From Pedobacter aquatilis (GTDB lineage: Bacteria; Bacteroidota; Bacteroidia; Sphingobacteriales; Sphingobacteriaceae): a stretch of 64,000 nucleotides of DNA. The translations under genes and the position numbers were made by a program. The stretch is taken from the NCBI RefSeq assembly GCF_030409415.1, contig NZ_JAUFPW010000013.1, positions 64,679 through 128,678 on the forward strand, given 5' to 3'. Below are positions 53,576-61,931 of the stretch, in pieces. The notes under the pieces were generated by a model, which searched no databases, was not told the DNA's origin, and saw only the letters and a program-made list of their open reading frames with translations. Position 1 is the first letter of the stretch; each line of letters starts with the position of its first letter.

Positions 53576-53583
53576 CAAACTTA
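53576..53583 (-). promoter_or_regulatory. -7 element of the PBP4-like gene
   Basis: Minus-strand TAAGTTTG. A TTTG at 53613-53610 is 26 bases upstream, longer than ideal. Confidence 0.4.
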
Positions 53584-53601
53584 TTCGTTAAATTTAATAT
53601 A

Positions 53602-54849
53602 ATGTTAACCAAATGTAAATCAGCTTTAATTTTAAGGTTCTGCGCCTTAGTTATTTGTATGCTTTTTTTGCTACCTACAAACAAAAGCCATGCACAGGAT
53701 TTTCATTTTATGGATAAACAGAAAAAACTGTCATTCTCTTTTAAACTTATTAAAAATCTTATTGTAATTCCGGTTTATGTAAACGGCAAAGGACCTTATG
53801 ATTTTGTGTTGGATACAGGCGTTGGTCCCATGATAATTACAGATCCTTCGATTATCGATTCGTTAGATTTTGCCCTGATGAGAAAAATTAAGGTTTCTGG
53901 TTTGGGGCTTGAAACCGTAGAGGCTTTTGTATCACAAAATGTTAGCGCTAGAATTAGCAGGGCAAAGATGGATCATATTCCAACGGCTATCTTGAGAGAA
54001 GACTTATTTAATCTTTCTGGCCATTTAGGAACTAAAATTTATGGCCTGATTGGTTATAGCTTTTTTAACAGTTTTGTGGTCGATATCAGGTACACCAATA
54101 ATAGAATTTTCATCAGCAATCCCGATGCTAAAATAAAATATAAAGGCAGCAAAATTCCAATTTCTATCGAGAACATGAAAGCTTACGTATATGCTGAGGT
54201 AGAAGTTCCGGATAGTGGCATTGTGCAAGCCAAATTTTTGATTGATACAGGCGCAAGTCATGCTTTATCTATGGAAATGCTTAACGGCAATATGTTTCCT
54301 CAGCCCTTTGTAAAAATTAAAGCTAATTTAGGCATGAGTTTAAGTGGCCAAATTAGAGGTTATTTGGGTCGAATAAAACAATTCTCGATAGGCAATTATG
54401 ATTTTAAAGATGTGATATCAGGTTTCCCGGATTATCAAGTAATTTCTGAGAAAATTGATTTGAAAAGCCGAAACGGAAACCTTGGTGCAGAACTTTTAAG
54501 GAAATTTAACATCCAACTAAACTATCGTGATGGTTTTATGTACGTAAAACCAAATAGCTTTTATAATACCCCATTTGAACATGATATGGTTGGAATGGTT
54601 GTTTATCTTGATCAAAAAAATTATACTAGGTATATTATTGGCGAGGTAGATGAAAATTCTCCGGCCGAGAAATCAGGCATATGCCCGAACGATGAAATTA
54701 TTGGGGTAAATTTTAGAACAATGGATACCTATACCTTAAACGACCTAGCCAATCTTTTTAAATCTGGATCAAATAGAAGTGTGATCCTTGAAATTTATCG
54801 CGATGAAAAAGTAATTTTTAAAGTGATCCATCTAGAGCGTCGTATTTGA
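53602..54849 (+). CDS. Exported retropepsin-like aspartic protease with PDZ domain
   Basis: A 415-residue protein. After a signal peptide (LVICMLFLLPTNKSHAQ) come two aspartic protease-like halves, each with a DTG site: FVLDTGVGPMI (Asp71) and FLIDTGASHAL (Asp215). A C-terminal PDZ domain follows (EVDENSPAEKSGICPNDEII, about residues 345-415). Two DTG in one chain could form a single active site, as in pepsin, instead of the dimer of retropepsins. The start used is the ATG at 53602; the frame runs upstream into the divergent gene. It is divergent from the PBP4-like gene. Confidence 0.88.
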   Translation: MLTKCKSALILRFCALVICMLFLLPTNKSHAQDFHFMDKQKKLSFSFKLIKNLIVIPVYVNGKGPYDFVLDTGVGPMIITDPSIIDSLDFALMRKIKVSGLGLETVEAFVSQNVSARISRAKMDHIPTAILREDLFNLSGHLGTKIYGLIGYSFFNSFVVDIRYTNNRIFISNPDAKIKYKGSKIPISIENMKAYVYAEVEVPDSGIVQAKFLIDTGASHALSMEMLNGNMFPQPFVKIKANLGMSLSGQIRGYLGRIKQFSIGNYDFKDVISGFPDYQVISEKIDLKSRNGNLGAELLRKFNIQLNYRDGFMYVKPNSFYNTPFEHDMVGMVVYLDQKNYTRYIIGEVDENSPAEKSGICPNDEIIGVNFRTMDTYTLNDLANLFKSGSNRSVILEIYRDEKVIFKVIHLERRI

Positions 54850-54920
54850 TTGGTAATTTTCAGGTTACAACCCAAAAGCTAATTTTATTGCCTTTAAATT
54901 AGCTGCTCAGATTTTCTCCA

Positions 54921-55778
54921 ATGTTTAAAAAGTTAACTTCGCTAATTTTACTTTGTGCATCCGGCTTGCTTGTTAATGCTCAAAATACCGATTCGCTAAC
55001 TATTGTTAAAACAAAGTGGCAAAAAACGAGGTTGACAAAACAGGTAAAGCTATTTACGCACCATTTTAATACTGGTAATTTATTTTCTGCAAATCAAAAC
55101 ATCTCTTTTGTTGAGGTAAAAAATAGTGGCAAAAAAACTGTATTTGCTATTGGCGCAGAAGCAAAAACACTTATAAATACAAGTGATTTTGCTTTAAGAG
55201 ATACTGCAATTGCTGCCATCAATGGAAATTTCTTCGATGTAAAAAATGGTGGCTCGGTAGATTTTGTTAAGCTTAATGGAAAAACAATTAACACAAACAG
55301 ATTAGAAAAGGATAACGCAAGAGCCAGACACCAACAAGCAGCTGTTGTAATAAATAATGGCAAAATCTCAATTAATAAATGGGATGGAACAACAGACTGG
55401 GAAACCAAATTGACAGAAAACAATGTTATGCTGAATGGACCGCTGTTAACTTTTGATGGAATAGATGAATTACTTGATTCTGCCGCTTTTAACCGTTTGC
55501 GTCATCCAAGAACTTGCATTGGTATAAAGCCAAATGGTAAAATAATTTTATTAACTGTTGATGGAAGGCATGAAAACGCTGCCGGACTAAGCCTCTTTGA
55601 ACTTACAAAGGTTATGAAATGGTTAGGTTGTAAAACGGCAATAAATTTTGATGGGGGTGGTTCAACTACCTTATGGACCCAGAAAAATGGCGTAATTAAT
55701 TATCCGAGTGATAACAAAAAATGGGATCATGATGGCCAGAGGAAAGTTGCCAACGTAATTCTTGTTAAGAAAAAATAA
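54921..55778 (+). CDS. Phosphodiester glycosidase family protein (NAGPA-like)
   Basis: A 285-residue exported protein (signal SLILLCASGLLVNAQ) of the NAGPA/YigE family (PF09992). Family sequences: AIAAINGNFFDVKNGGSVDF, HPRTCIGIKPNGKIILLTVD, GLSLFELTKVMKWLGCKTAI, and NFDGGGSTTLW. Family members remove GlcNAc or similar sugars from phosphodiester links, for example in teichoic acids or glycan polymers. Substrate here is unknown. It follows the aspartic protease gene by 71 bases. Confidence 0.9.
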   Translation: MFKKLTSLILLCASGLLVNAQNTDSLTIVKTKWQKTRLTKQVKLFTHHFNTGNLFSANQNISFVEVKNSGKKTVFAIGAEAKTLINTSDFALRDTAIAAINGNFFDVKNGGSVDFVKLNGKTINTNRLEKDNARARHQQAAVVINNGKISINKWDGTTDWETKLTENNVMLNGPLLTFDGIDELLDSAAFNRLRHPRTCIGIKPNGKIILLTVDGRHENAAGLSLFELTKVMKWLGCKTAINFDGGGSTTLWTQKNGVINYPSDNKKWDHDGQRKVANVILVKKK

Positions 55779-55820
55779 ATTATTTTGGCCCAAAAATCAG
55801 CTTCATACGTTATAATAAAT

Positions 55821-56750
55821 ATGATAAAATACTTTTGGCTAGTTATACTTTCATCAACTCTGTTTTTAGCATGCCAATCGGGCAATAAAAGAACCAATCC
55901 TAAGCTTAGAGATTTTACTTTCGAGCCTGTGAAAGGTATTAGATATGTTGAAACGAAAAGACGCTTTAGCAACGGTTTATCTTTTAATGAGCAAGGTTTT
56001 ATGCAAAAACCATCATGGATTATTGAGGTTGCTGCAGAAGATACCATGATGGCTTGGAGCCCGCAAAAGCAAATTATGCAAAAGTTTTACCTACAATATG
56101 ATCACGGTAACTTATATAATTTTGCCGAAGAATGGTTTAAGGTAAAAGCAATTACTAAAGATAGTTTGGTTTTTCAGCGTGTTCAGGTAAATAATAAAAT
56201 TGTTGCTAACGATTTTCGTTCGGATGTAAACATGACTTTTTATGCACAAGATTACATCGCTAAAAAGTTAAAAAAACCAGTTGAAGAATTGCAGAAAACA
56301 ACCAAAGCTGATACGGCATTTATCAAGAAATTATCTGCTAAAACTAACCTAAACAGCGATAGTGCTTTTGCGGCCACAGCTCCCGTTCAGTTTATACCAA
56401 AAAGTAAAATAGTAAAAGCTAGCCAAACAGAAGAAGGTGCAGATAAATTAAGCGGCAGAACAGCTTCATATAATTACATGTTCCCGAAATACCGGATTGA
56501 AATAGATAGGGCTTACAGAGATTTTACCTACCAATTTAGTGCAATTGTAGATGCAAATGGAGGCATTCACGTAAAAACCGTTCATGGAATTTTAGAAGGG
56601 CAAGAAGAACAAAAAAAAGAAGTCGTTCAAGGCATTGCCGATATCTATATTCGCAATCTTTTTTATGTAGTTCCGGGTAGCACATTAGGCATCTCTCATA
56701 ACAGCGAAATTACAATCGGCATAATAGGCAAGGCAATTAAAAAGCCTTAA
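55821..56750 (+). CDS. Lipoprotein of unknown function
   Basis: A 309-residue lipoprotein (signal MIKYFWLVILSSTLFLACQ, Cys18). The mature part begins RTNPKLRDFTFEPVKGIRYV and contains mixed strands, a KKLKKPVEELQKTTKADTAF helix and a final VPGSTLGISHNSEITIGIIG. I do not recognise a family. The ATG at 55821 gives a perfect lipoprotein signal; a TTG at 55785 would put 12 extra residues in front. It is downstream of the NAGPA-like gene by 42 bases and probably co-transcribed. Confidence 0.8.
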   Translation: MIKYFWLVILSSTLFLACQSGNKRTNPKLRDFTFEPVKGIRYVETKRRFSNGLSFNEQGFMQKPSWIIEVAAEDTMMAWSPQKQIMQKFYLQYDHGNLYNFAEEWFKVKAITKDSLVFQRVQVNNKIVANDFRSDVNMTFYAQDYIAKKLKKPVEELQKTTKADTAFIKKLSAKTNLNSDSAFAATAPVQFIPKSKIVKASQTEEGADKLSGRTASYNYMFPKYRIEIDRAYRDFTYQFSAIVDANGGIHVKTVHGILEGQEEQKKEVVQGIADIYIRNLFYVVPGSTLGISHNSEITIGIIGKAIKKP

Positions 56751-56800
56751 TAATCATTCGGTTACAAATTTTTAACGTTAAAAAAATGTTAAAAAAATAT

Positions 56801-56829
56801 TTTGATTTTAAAAATTAAAACCTACCTTG
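56801..56829 (+). promoter_or_regulatory. Probable promoter of the cold shock gene
   Basis: TTTG (56801-56804), 18 bases, TACCTTGC, one base off the -7 consensus. It lies 26 bases before the ATG at 56856. Confidence 0.4.
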
Positions 56830-56855
56830 CGTTCTTAATTTTAATATTTAATACA

Positions 56856-57047
56856 ATGCAAGAAGGCACAGTAAAATTCTTCAATGTAACTAAAGGCTTT
56901 GGCTTTATCGTACCTGCAAACGGCGATAGCGAAATCTTTGTTCATTCAACAGGTCTTATCGACGAAATCCGTGAAAACGACAAAGTTCAATACGAAGTTG
57001 CAAACGGTAAAAAGGGCTTAAACGCCGTTAATGTGAAAGTAATTTAA
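56856..57047 (+). CDS. Cold shock protein (CspA family)
   Basis: A 63-residue OB-fold protein that binds single-stranded RNA or DNA. MQEGTVKFFNVTKGFGFIVP holds RNP1 (KGFGFI) and EIFVHSTGL holds RNP2. The usual Csp start is MQxGTVKFFN, so the ATG at 56856 is chosen; the longer frame adds 18 hydrophobic residues that do not belong. It is monocistronic, followed at 57071 by a strong bidirectional terminator. RNP1 in these proteins melts RNA structure at low temperature. Confidence 0.96.
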   Translation: MQEGTVKFFNVTKGFGFIVPANGDSEIFVHSTGLIDEIRENDKVQYEVANGKKGLNAVNVKVI

Positions 57048-57063
57048 TTAACTATCATATTTA

Positions 57064-57096
57064 CAAAAAAAGCCCCGATAAAAATCGGGGCTTTTT
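57064..57096. terminator. Bidirectional terminator between csp and anti-sigma gene
   Basis: AGCCCCGAT (57071-57079) pairs with ATCGGGGCT (57084-57092). Seven A lie before and five T after, so both strands end with a T run. Confidence 0.92.
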
Positions 57097-57118
57097 CATT
57101 TCTAGCTTTTTGATACCA

Positions 57119-57604
57119 TCATACTTTTTGAACAAGTTTTTTTCGTAAAAAGTAATCTACAAATATTAACGCCAGTATTAAATCTATGCCGATAAAAACA
57201 TATAAGGCGGTTGGTGTTATATAATTTTCTATGCTAAAATTTAACGAAAGGTTTAAGTTAAAATTCGGCATTGTAAAGTTGGTAGTAGAAATTACATAAC
57301 CAAAAATTCCTAATATAGACATCAAAAAAAACATTGCAATACCGAAAATAATTCGGGTATCTACCTTAGTTTTTAGCACAACGGGAGCTGGTTCAAGTGC
57401 TACGTTTTCCATAACGTTTCGGGTAAACGACATTGACGGCGCATCAATTTCAATACCGCTCAAAGTTTCGTTAACAAGCAATAATTCTTCATACTGCTGC
57501 TTAATTTCAACATCGGTTGCCAATAAATGCTCAATTTCATTTCTTTCGGCATCGTTGAGGTTGCCATCAATATAATCCCAAAGTTGTTGTTCCATCAAGT
57601 TCAT
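57119..57604 (-). CDS. Putative anti-sigma factor
   Basis: A 161-residue protein with a cytoplasmic N-terminal helical part (LWDYIDGNLNDAERNEIEHL, LATDVEIKQQYEELL) that fits a zinc-free anti-sigma domain. Two membrane segments follow (IIFGIAMFFLMSILGIFGYV and ALYVFIGIDLILALIFV). Its start overlaps the ECF sigma gene stop by 4 bases (ATGA). In such pairs the membrane protein holds the sigma factor until a signal is received. No signalling domain outside the membrane is visible. Confidence 0.82.
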   Translation of the reverse strand: MNLMEQQLWDYIDGNLNDAERNEIEHLLATDVEIKQQYEELLLVNETLSGIEIDAPSMSFTRNVMENVALEPAPVVLKTKVDTRIIFGIAMFFLMSILGIFGYVISTTNFTMPNFNLNLSLNFSIENYITPTALYVFIGIDLILALIFVDYFLRKKLVQKV

Positions 57605-58182
57605 AATAACTCCTTTACTTCATCTTTTAACAAAAATTGTAATTTTTCTTTAAGCCTTTGTCTTGCCCGGTGCAATTTTACTTTAATCGTATTCGCTTCC
57701 ATGTTTAATACTTCAGCAATTTCTTCCAAACTTTGTTCGCCTTTGTAAAACATGGTAATTATTGCAGCGTCATCGGGCAACAAAAGTTTAATCGCATCAT
57801 TTAAAAAATTATGACTGTTTTGCCTTTCATAAACATTTGCATTTAAACCCGAAGTATGATTTTCAAGCTGCAAAAATGTTTCCTCATCATTTATCGATGA
57901 TGTATCCAACCGTTTTTTTCGCAAAAAAGTCATGGCTGTTGTATAAGTTATGGTGTACAGCCAGGTACTAAATTTAGCCGTCTGCTTAAAACTTCCCAAT
58001 GCTTTATAGGCTTTAACAAAGCAATCTTGTGCAATTTCTTCAGCATCTTCGCGGTTTTTTGCAAAGCGCAAAGCAAGCGTAAATACAAACCGTTGATGAC
58101 GTTTAACCAACAAGGCATATTGCCCGGTATTTCCAGTCAAAACGTCGTTTATCAACTCTAAATCTGTAAGCTCTTGCTTCAT
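57601..58182 (-). CDS. ECF-type RNA polymerase sigma factor
   Basis: A 193-residue sigma-70 family factor. Region 2 is FTLALRFAKNREDAEEIAQD and FSTWLYTITYTTAMTFLRKK; region 4 is QSLEEIAEVLNMEANTIKVK followed by LHRARQRLKEKL. There is no sigma domain 3. It is translationally coupled with the membrane anti-sigma gene and should direct transcription of its own stress or envelope regulon. Targets are not visible here. Confidence 0.93.
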   Translation of the reverse strand: MKQELTDLELINDVLTGNTGQYALLVKRHQRFVFTLALRFAKNREDAEEIAQDCFVKAYKALGSFKQTAKFSTWLYTITYTTAMTFLRKKRLDTSSINDEETFLQLENHTSGLNANVYERQNSHNFLNDAIKLLLPDDAAIITMFYKGEQSLEEIAEVLNMEANTIKVKLHRARQRLKEKLQFLLKDEVKELL

Positions 58183-58293
58183 GCTTTTGGTAAGACTACA
58201 ATACCAAGATAGAGGTTACAGATAATTTCGAGTTTGTTAATTTTTCGCAGAAACTTCCAAGTTAATATTTTAGAAACGAATGTTTATACGTTA

Positions 58294-58409
58294 TGGCAGC
58301 CTCAATCCCGCTTTGCGGCTAAAGCAGTCTGCAATGAATGGCTTGTTCATTAAAGCCAATGTATTGTGGAACTTTGCCTATGATCATTGCCGTTGGTTTC
58401 AACCAACGG
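58294..58409. repeat. Hairpin repeat family 2, copy 3
   Basis: Begins TGGCAGCCTCAATCCCGC, then AAAGCAGTCTGCAATGAATG, and ends with CCGTTGGTT/AACCAACGG (58390-58398 with 58401-58409). The last 27 bases are nearly the same as at 47161-47187. This and the family 1 copy downstream fill the 439-base gap between the sigma factor and sugE. Confidence 0.7.
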
Positions 58410-58502
58410 ATATTAAAGCATTAAAAAATTTTGAATAAAAGCTTAGAAGGATTCCTTGTATACACCATGCAACCTCAAAAATGAAAGATTGTTTTTGCCA
58501 TT

Positions 58503-58610
58503 TAGCCCCTTTTGAAACGATACCCTGCAGCGAGGAAGTATGACGAGCGAAGCGTAAAGTGTAAAACGGGAAGACAGAAAAATAGTAGCTCTTGAACTTG
58601 CGCTTCAAGA
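58503..58610 (+). repeat. Structured repeat family 1, copy D (diverged)
   Basis: TAGCCCCTTTTGAAACGATA at the left and AAAGTGTAAAACGGGAAG at the right (CGGG 58567-58570), with the tail hairpin CTTGAACTTGCGCTTCAAG like that of copy A. The outer stem is CCC/GGG plus TTTT/AAAA. It is less similar than the other copies. Confidence 0.5.
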
Positions 58611-58621
58611 AGAAATAAATT

Positions 58622-58942
58622 TTAATGCGTTGCAAAAAACTTTAAGCCTGCAATAGAGCCTATTAAGGTACAGATAAAAAATATGCGCCAAAATGTTGCC
58701 GCTTCGTTGAAATAAATAATCCCGATAATTACCGTACCAACAGCGCCAATACCTGTCCAAACGGCGTAAGCTGTACCCATTGGTAAGGTTTGCGACGCTT
58801 TATTTAAAAGTAAAAAGCTGAGTGCAATGCAGATAAAAAACCCTATGCTCCATTTTACGTTGCTAAAGTTGTTCGATAATTTTAGGCAAGTGGTAAATCC
58901 AACTTCAAAAAGTCCAGCAATAATTAATATAATCCAATTCAT
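58622..58942 (-). CDS. sugE: SMR family guanidinium exporter SugE/Gdx
   Basis: A 106-residue four-helix membrane protein of the SMR family. MNWIILIIAGLFEVGFTTCL has the essential Glu near residue 13, and LPMGTAYAVWTGIGAVGT is the Gdx/SugE signature. Gdx proteins exchange guanidinium for protons; no guanidine riboswitch is obvious upstream. The ATG at 58942 gives a normal SugE length. The longer TTG frame overlaps the predicted -7 element (58958-58965, TAACTTTG on the minus strand). Confidence 0.92.
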   Translation of the reverse strand: MNWIILIIAGLFEVGFTTCLKLSNNFSNVKWSIGFFICIALSFLLLNKASQTLPMGTAYAVWTGIGAVGTVIIGIIYFNEAATFWRIFFICTLIGSIAGLKFFATH

Positions 58943-58957
58943 AACAATGTGTTTCGG

Positions 58958-58965
58958 CAAAGTTA
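58958..58965 (-). promoter_or_regulatory. -7 element of sugE
   Basis: Minus-strand TAACTTTG, 16 bases before the start. The nearest TTTG upstream (58995-58992) is 26 bases away. Confidence 0.45.
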
Positions 58966-59010
58966 AGGCACATTTTTGGGCTTAAATTTTACAAATGTTA
59001 AAAAAAGGAT

Positions 59011-59577
59011 TTATTTTATGGAAGCCCTTATTCGGCTGAGTGTAACTTGCGTTACGCCTAAAAATGAGGCAATATGCTTTAGGGCTACTCGCTTTATAAG
59101 TTCGGGCGATTGATTTATAAAATCTTGGTAACGTTCGGCCGCTCCTTTAAATGCTCTGTCGATTAGCCTTCTTTCGGTAGCAATTAATTCTTGTTCAACA
59201 ATTTTTCGTCCCCAGTTTGCAATTTCCAAATCGTTATTATAAAGCCCAAACAAATCGTTTATATTAATTTTCAGTAAAATGGAATCTTCCAGAAGCTCTA
59301 TGTTTTCGTAACCGGGTTTATTGTTTATGTAGCTATTAAACGAGAAAAGAATGCTTCCGCTTTCTCCAAACCAAAACGTAATTTGCTGATTTTCGCCGTT
59401 GGAATAAGCCCGGGCAATGCCTTGCTCCAAGATATAGAAGTAAGGTTCAATTTTATCGGCATGAATTAAAAGCGTTCCCTTTGGATAAGCAACAGCAGAA
59501 GCATGGGCAGAAATTTTTGCCAAAGCTTGTTTACTTAGCAAGCTAAAAACGGCTAGTTTCTCTAATTGATTAATCAA
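59011..59577 (-). CDS. Crp/Fnr family transcription regulator
   Basis: A 188-residue regulator. Residues about 15-120 are a cyclic-nucleotide-binding-like barrel (YPKGTLLIHADKIEPYFYIL). The C-terminal helix-turn-helix is HIASFLGVTQVTLSRIRASI. There is no Cys cluster of the Fnr type, so oxygen sensing via iron-sulfur is unlikely. It precedes sugE by 68 bases on the same strand and may regulate it, though sugE seems to have its own -7 element. Confidence 0.9.
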   Translation of the reverse strand: MINQLEKLAVFSLLSKQALAKISAHASAVAYPKGTLLIHADKIEPYFYILEQGIARAYSNGENQQITFWFGESGSILFSFNSYINNKPGYENIELLEDSILLKININDLFGLYNNDLEIANWGRKIVEQELIATERRLIDRAFKGAAERYQDFINQSPELIKRVALKHIASFLGVTQVTLSRIRASIK

Positions 59578-59709
59578 TTTTAATAATTTTTTATAAAGCT
59601 ATAATTTTTTTGCCGCCTTGCTGTAACCTGATTTAAAAGTGTGTTGTCATAATACACAGAACACGGTTCAAAATAATTAAAGAAATATTTACACTAAAAA
59701 ATTATAATC

Positions 59710-60066
59710 ATGGAAGGCGGAATATTAGTACCCATCTCAATTTTCTTAGGCACCTTTGCAATGGTGTTTGGAATTCGTTATTTATCTAACAAAGAAAAAA
59801 TGGCAATGATCGAACGCGGTATCAATCCAGGTATCGGCAAATCGGCGCCACGACCATATTTAAGCCTAAAATTTGGCTTACTACTGGTAGGTTTAGGCAT
59901 AGGTTTATTGGTTGCCCTATTTACGGTTCGTAGCGTTTTCGGACCAGACATGACACACCAGGAAGAAGGCCAATCGGTTGCCATTTACTTTGGATGCTTA
60001 GGCGTTTTCGGTGGATTAGGCTTAATTACATCATTCCTTATCGAGAAAAAAGCAATTGATAAGTAA
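59710..60066 (+). CDS. DUF6249-like small membrane protein
   Basis: A 118-residue inner membrane protein. Three hydrophobic segments (ILVPISIFLGTFAMVFGIRY, FGLLLVGLGIGLLVALFTV, AIYFGCLGVFGGLGLITSFL) are separated by the conserved NKEKMAMIERGINPG turn, typical of DUF6249. No function is established. It follows the Crp gene divergently and precedes an alpha/beta hydrolase gene by 32 bases. Confidence 0.85.
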   Translation: MEGGILVPISIFLGTFAMVFGIRYLSNKEKMAMIERGINPGIGKSAPRPYLSLKFGLLLVGLGIGLLVALFTVRSVFGPDMTHQEEGQSVAIYFGCLGVFGGLGLITSFLIEKKAIDK

Positions 60067-60098
60067 GCTACGTTATAAACACCCTTAACGTTTACCTC

Positions 60099-60965
60099 AT
60101 GTATCGGGTATATTTTCTTATACTATTGCTAATGTCTTCGACATTGGCAATAGTTGCGCAGGAATCAAATTTCAAAATTAGAAATATCAAGTTTAAAAGT
60201 GAAGGCGTTTCATTAGCAGGCACAATTTTTACCCCAAAAAAACCTTATGCAGCAGTAATCATTGTTCATGGTTCCGGTCAGGAAAAAAGGTTAATTGAAT
60301 TTGCTACAAAATTAGCAAGCAAAGGAATTATAGCTTTTACTTATGATAAACGTGGTGTTGGTGAATCTGGCGGGGTTTACGCTGGGCCAGAAGTTGGAAC
60401 TAATAACATTGATTCTGCTAATCTGAATCTATTAGCAGTTGATGCCAGTTCCGCTACAGAAACTTTATTAGCAAATTTGCCCACCAAACATTTACCAATC
60501 GGGCTGATCGGATTTAGTCAGGCTGGTTGGGTAATTCCGCTTGCAGCTGAAAAAAATCATCAGATAAATTTTATGGTATTGTTTAGTGGGCCGGTTGTTA
60601 CTGCCCGAGAACAACTTAGGTTTCAATTTTTTACACAAGGAAACACAAATTTTTGGGAAACACATAGTGAAAGCGAAATACGCAGTTATATATTGAATGC
60701 CCCAGATAGATACCAATTTATAGATACTGATCCTCGTATCGCACTATCAAAGCTTTCAATTCAAGGATTATGGATTTTTGGCGGAAAAGATATTCAGATT
60801 CCAACGCAATTATCAATTGAAAACATCGAGCACCTCAAAGATGAAGGTAAAGCTTATGAATATCATTTGTTTAATGATTTGGGCCACAACACAGCACCAG
60901 CAGGACATTCAAAACCTTTTGAAATGGTAATTAACTGGATAAAAACTAAGGTGGCTAAAAAATAA
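60099..60965 (+). CDS. Exported alpha/beta hydrolase
   Basis: A 288-residue protein with a signal peptide (ILLLMSSTLAIVAQ) and an alpha/beta hydrolase fold. The oxyanion region is IVHGSGQEKRL, the nucleophile elbow is GFSQAGW (Ser), and the C-terminal His is in NDLGHNTAPAGH. It probably acts as an esterase in the periplasm; the substrate is unknown. It may share a transcript with the DUF6249 gene. Confidence 0.88.
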   Translation: MYRVYFLILLLMSSTLAIVAQESNFKIRNIKFKSEGVSLAGTIFTPKKPYAAVIIVHGSGQEKRLIEFATKLASKGIIAFTYDKRGVGESGGVYAGPEVGTNNIDSANLNLLAVDASSATETLLANLPTKHLPIGLIGFSQAGWVIPLAAEKNHQINFMVLFSGPVVTAREQLRFQFFTQGNTNFWETHSESEIRSYILNAPDRYQFIDTDPRIALSKLSIQGLWIFGGKDIQIPTQLSIENIEHLKDEGKAYEYHLFNDLGHNTAPAGHSKPFEMVINWIKTKVAKK

Positions 60966-61009
60966 ATATAATGATATAATAGACAACCATCTTTTTTAAA
61001 GATTGGCCT

Positions 61010-61432
61010 TTATTGGGGCTTATTAATCACCGCAACGGTTAGCCGACTTATACAATTCATTTTGCCTCGTTCATCGTAAATTTTTATATCCCAAATGTGG
61101 GTTTTTGCACCGCGATGAATAACAGTACAAATTCCTTTAACTAAACCACTTTTAACCGGACGTAAATGGTTTGCATTTATCTCTAACCCTACAGCTACGT
61201 ATTTATCAGGATCGATACACATGTAAGATGCAATGCTACCAAGTGTTTCGGCTAAAACTACAGAAGCACCTCCATGTAATATACCCGCTGGTTGATGCGT
61301 GCGCTCATCTACAGGCATTGTTCCAACAATAAAATCTGCACCTATTTCTGTAAATTTGATATCCAATAACCCACCAATGTGGTTTTTTGGTCGCCCGTTT
61401 AAATCTTCGACAGTAAAATTTTTAAACCACAT
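61010..61432 (-). CDS. PaaI-type hotdog thioesterase
   Basis: A 140-residue hotdog-fold thioesterase. The active-site sequence is GILHGGASVVLAETLGSIAS, typical of the PaaI/YigI branch that hydrolyses aromatic or medium-chain acyl-CoAs. It overlaps the DinB gene stop by 11 bases and is the last gene of the row histidine kinase, DinB, thioesterase. The CoA substrate cannot be told. Confidence 0.92.
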   Translation of the reverse strand: MWFKNFTVEDLNGRPKNHIGGLLDIKFTEIGADFIVGTMPVDERTHQPAGILHGGASVVLAETLGSIASYMCIDPDKYVAVGLEINANHLRPVKSGLVKGICTVIHRGAKTHIWDIKIYDERGKMNCISRLTVAVINKPQ

Positions 61433-61931
61433 GATAACGTTCTTTTAAAATACTTACATGATGATTTATATGGCCAGCAACTATAAACAGAATAGATTTT
61501 ACATTTATTTCTCTTGAAGATGCAACGCCAACACGAATTAATTCTTCATCATTTAAACTGCGAAAAAGGTAAAGATTTGCTTTTCGAAGTGCTGCAAATT
61601 CCTCAATCATATCTTCATAATTACGTTCGTTAAAACGGGCATTTAAAACATAATCATCTTCTTCAAAGCCCGGCAAATGCTGTTTTTCATTTCTTGCGAA
61701 ACAGGTAATTCTATAAGTTAATATGCGTTCAGTATCGATTATATGACCAAGCATTTCTTTTAAAGTCCATTTTCCTTCGGCATAAGCGAAGTTTTCCTTT
61801 TCCTTATTGGATTGGAATAAGACAGGAATGCTAAAAATCTGTTCTTCGAGTGTTTCGAAAATATCCTTATCAACCTTACTGATATAAGTTTCGCCCCAAG
61901 CTGGGTATTCATTAGGCTGTGGTCGGTTCAT
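61422..61931 (-). CDS. DinB family protein
   Basis: A 169-residue DinB/YfiT-like four-helix protein. The metal ligands are in MLGHIIDTERILTYRI and IVAGHINHHVSILKER (three His). Relatives are metal-dependent thiol transferases or hydrolases. It overlaps the kinase gene by 20 bases and the thioesterase gene by 11, so the three are translated from one mRNA. Its substrate is unknown. A second DinB-type gene lies at 32439. Confidence 0.9.
   Translation of the reverse strand: MNRPQPNEYPAWGETYISKVDKDIFETLEEQIFSIPVLFQSNKEKENFAYAEGKWTLKEMLGHIIDTERILTYRITCFARNEKQHLPGFEEDDYVLNARFNERNYEDMIEEFAALRKANLYLFRSLNDEELIRVGVASSREINVKSILFIVAGHINHHVSILKERYHVV

Noticed and set aside
58399..58635. 78-codon minus-strand frame between the sigma factor and sugE
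   Set aside because: It lies over family 1 and family 2 repeats; no similarity to a protein family is seen.
58943..59010. Guanidine riboswitch upstream of sugE
   Set aside because: Only about 68 bases lie between the genes and no guanidine riboswitch motif is visible.
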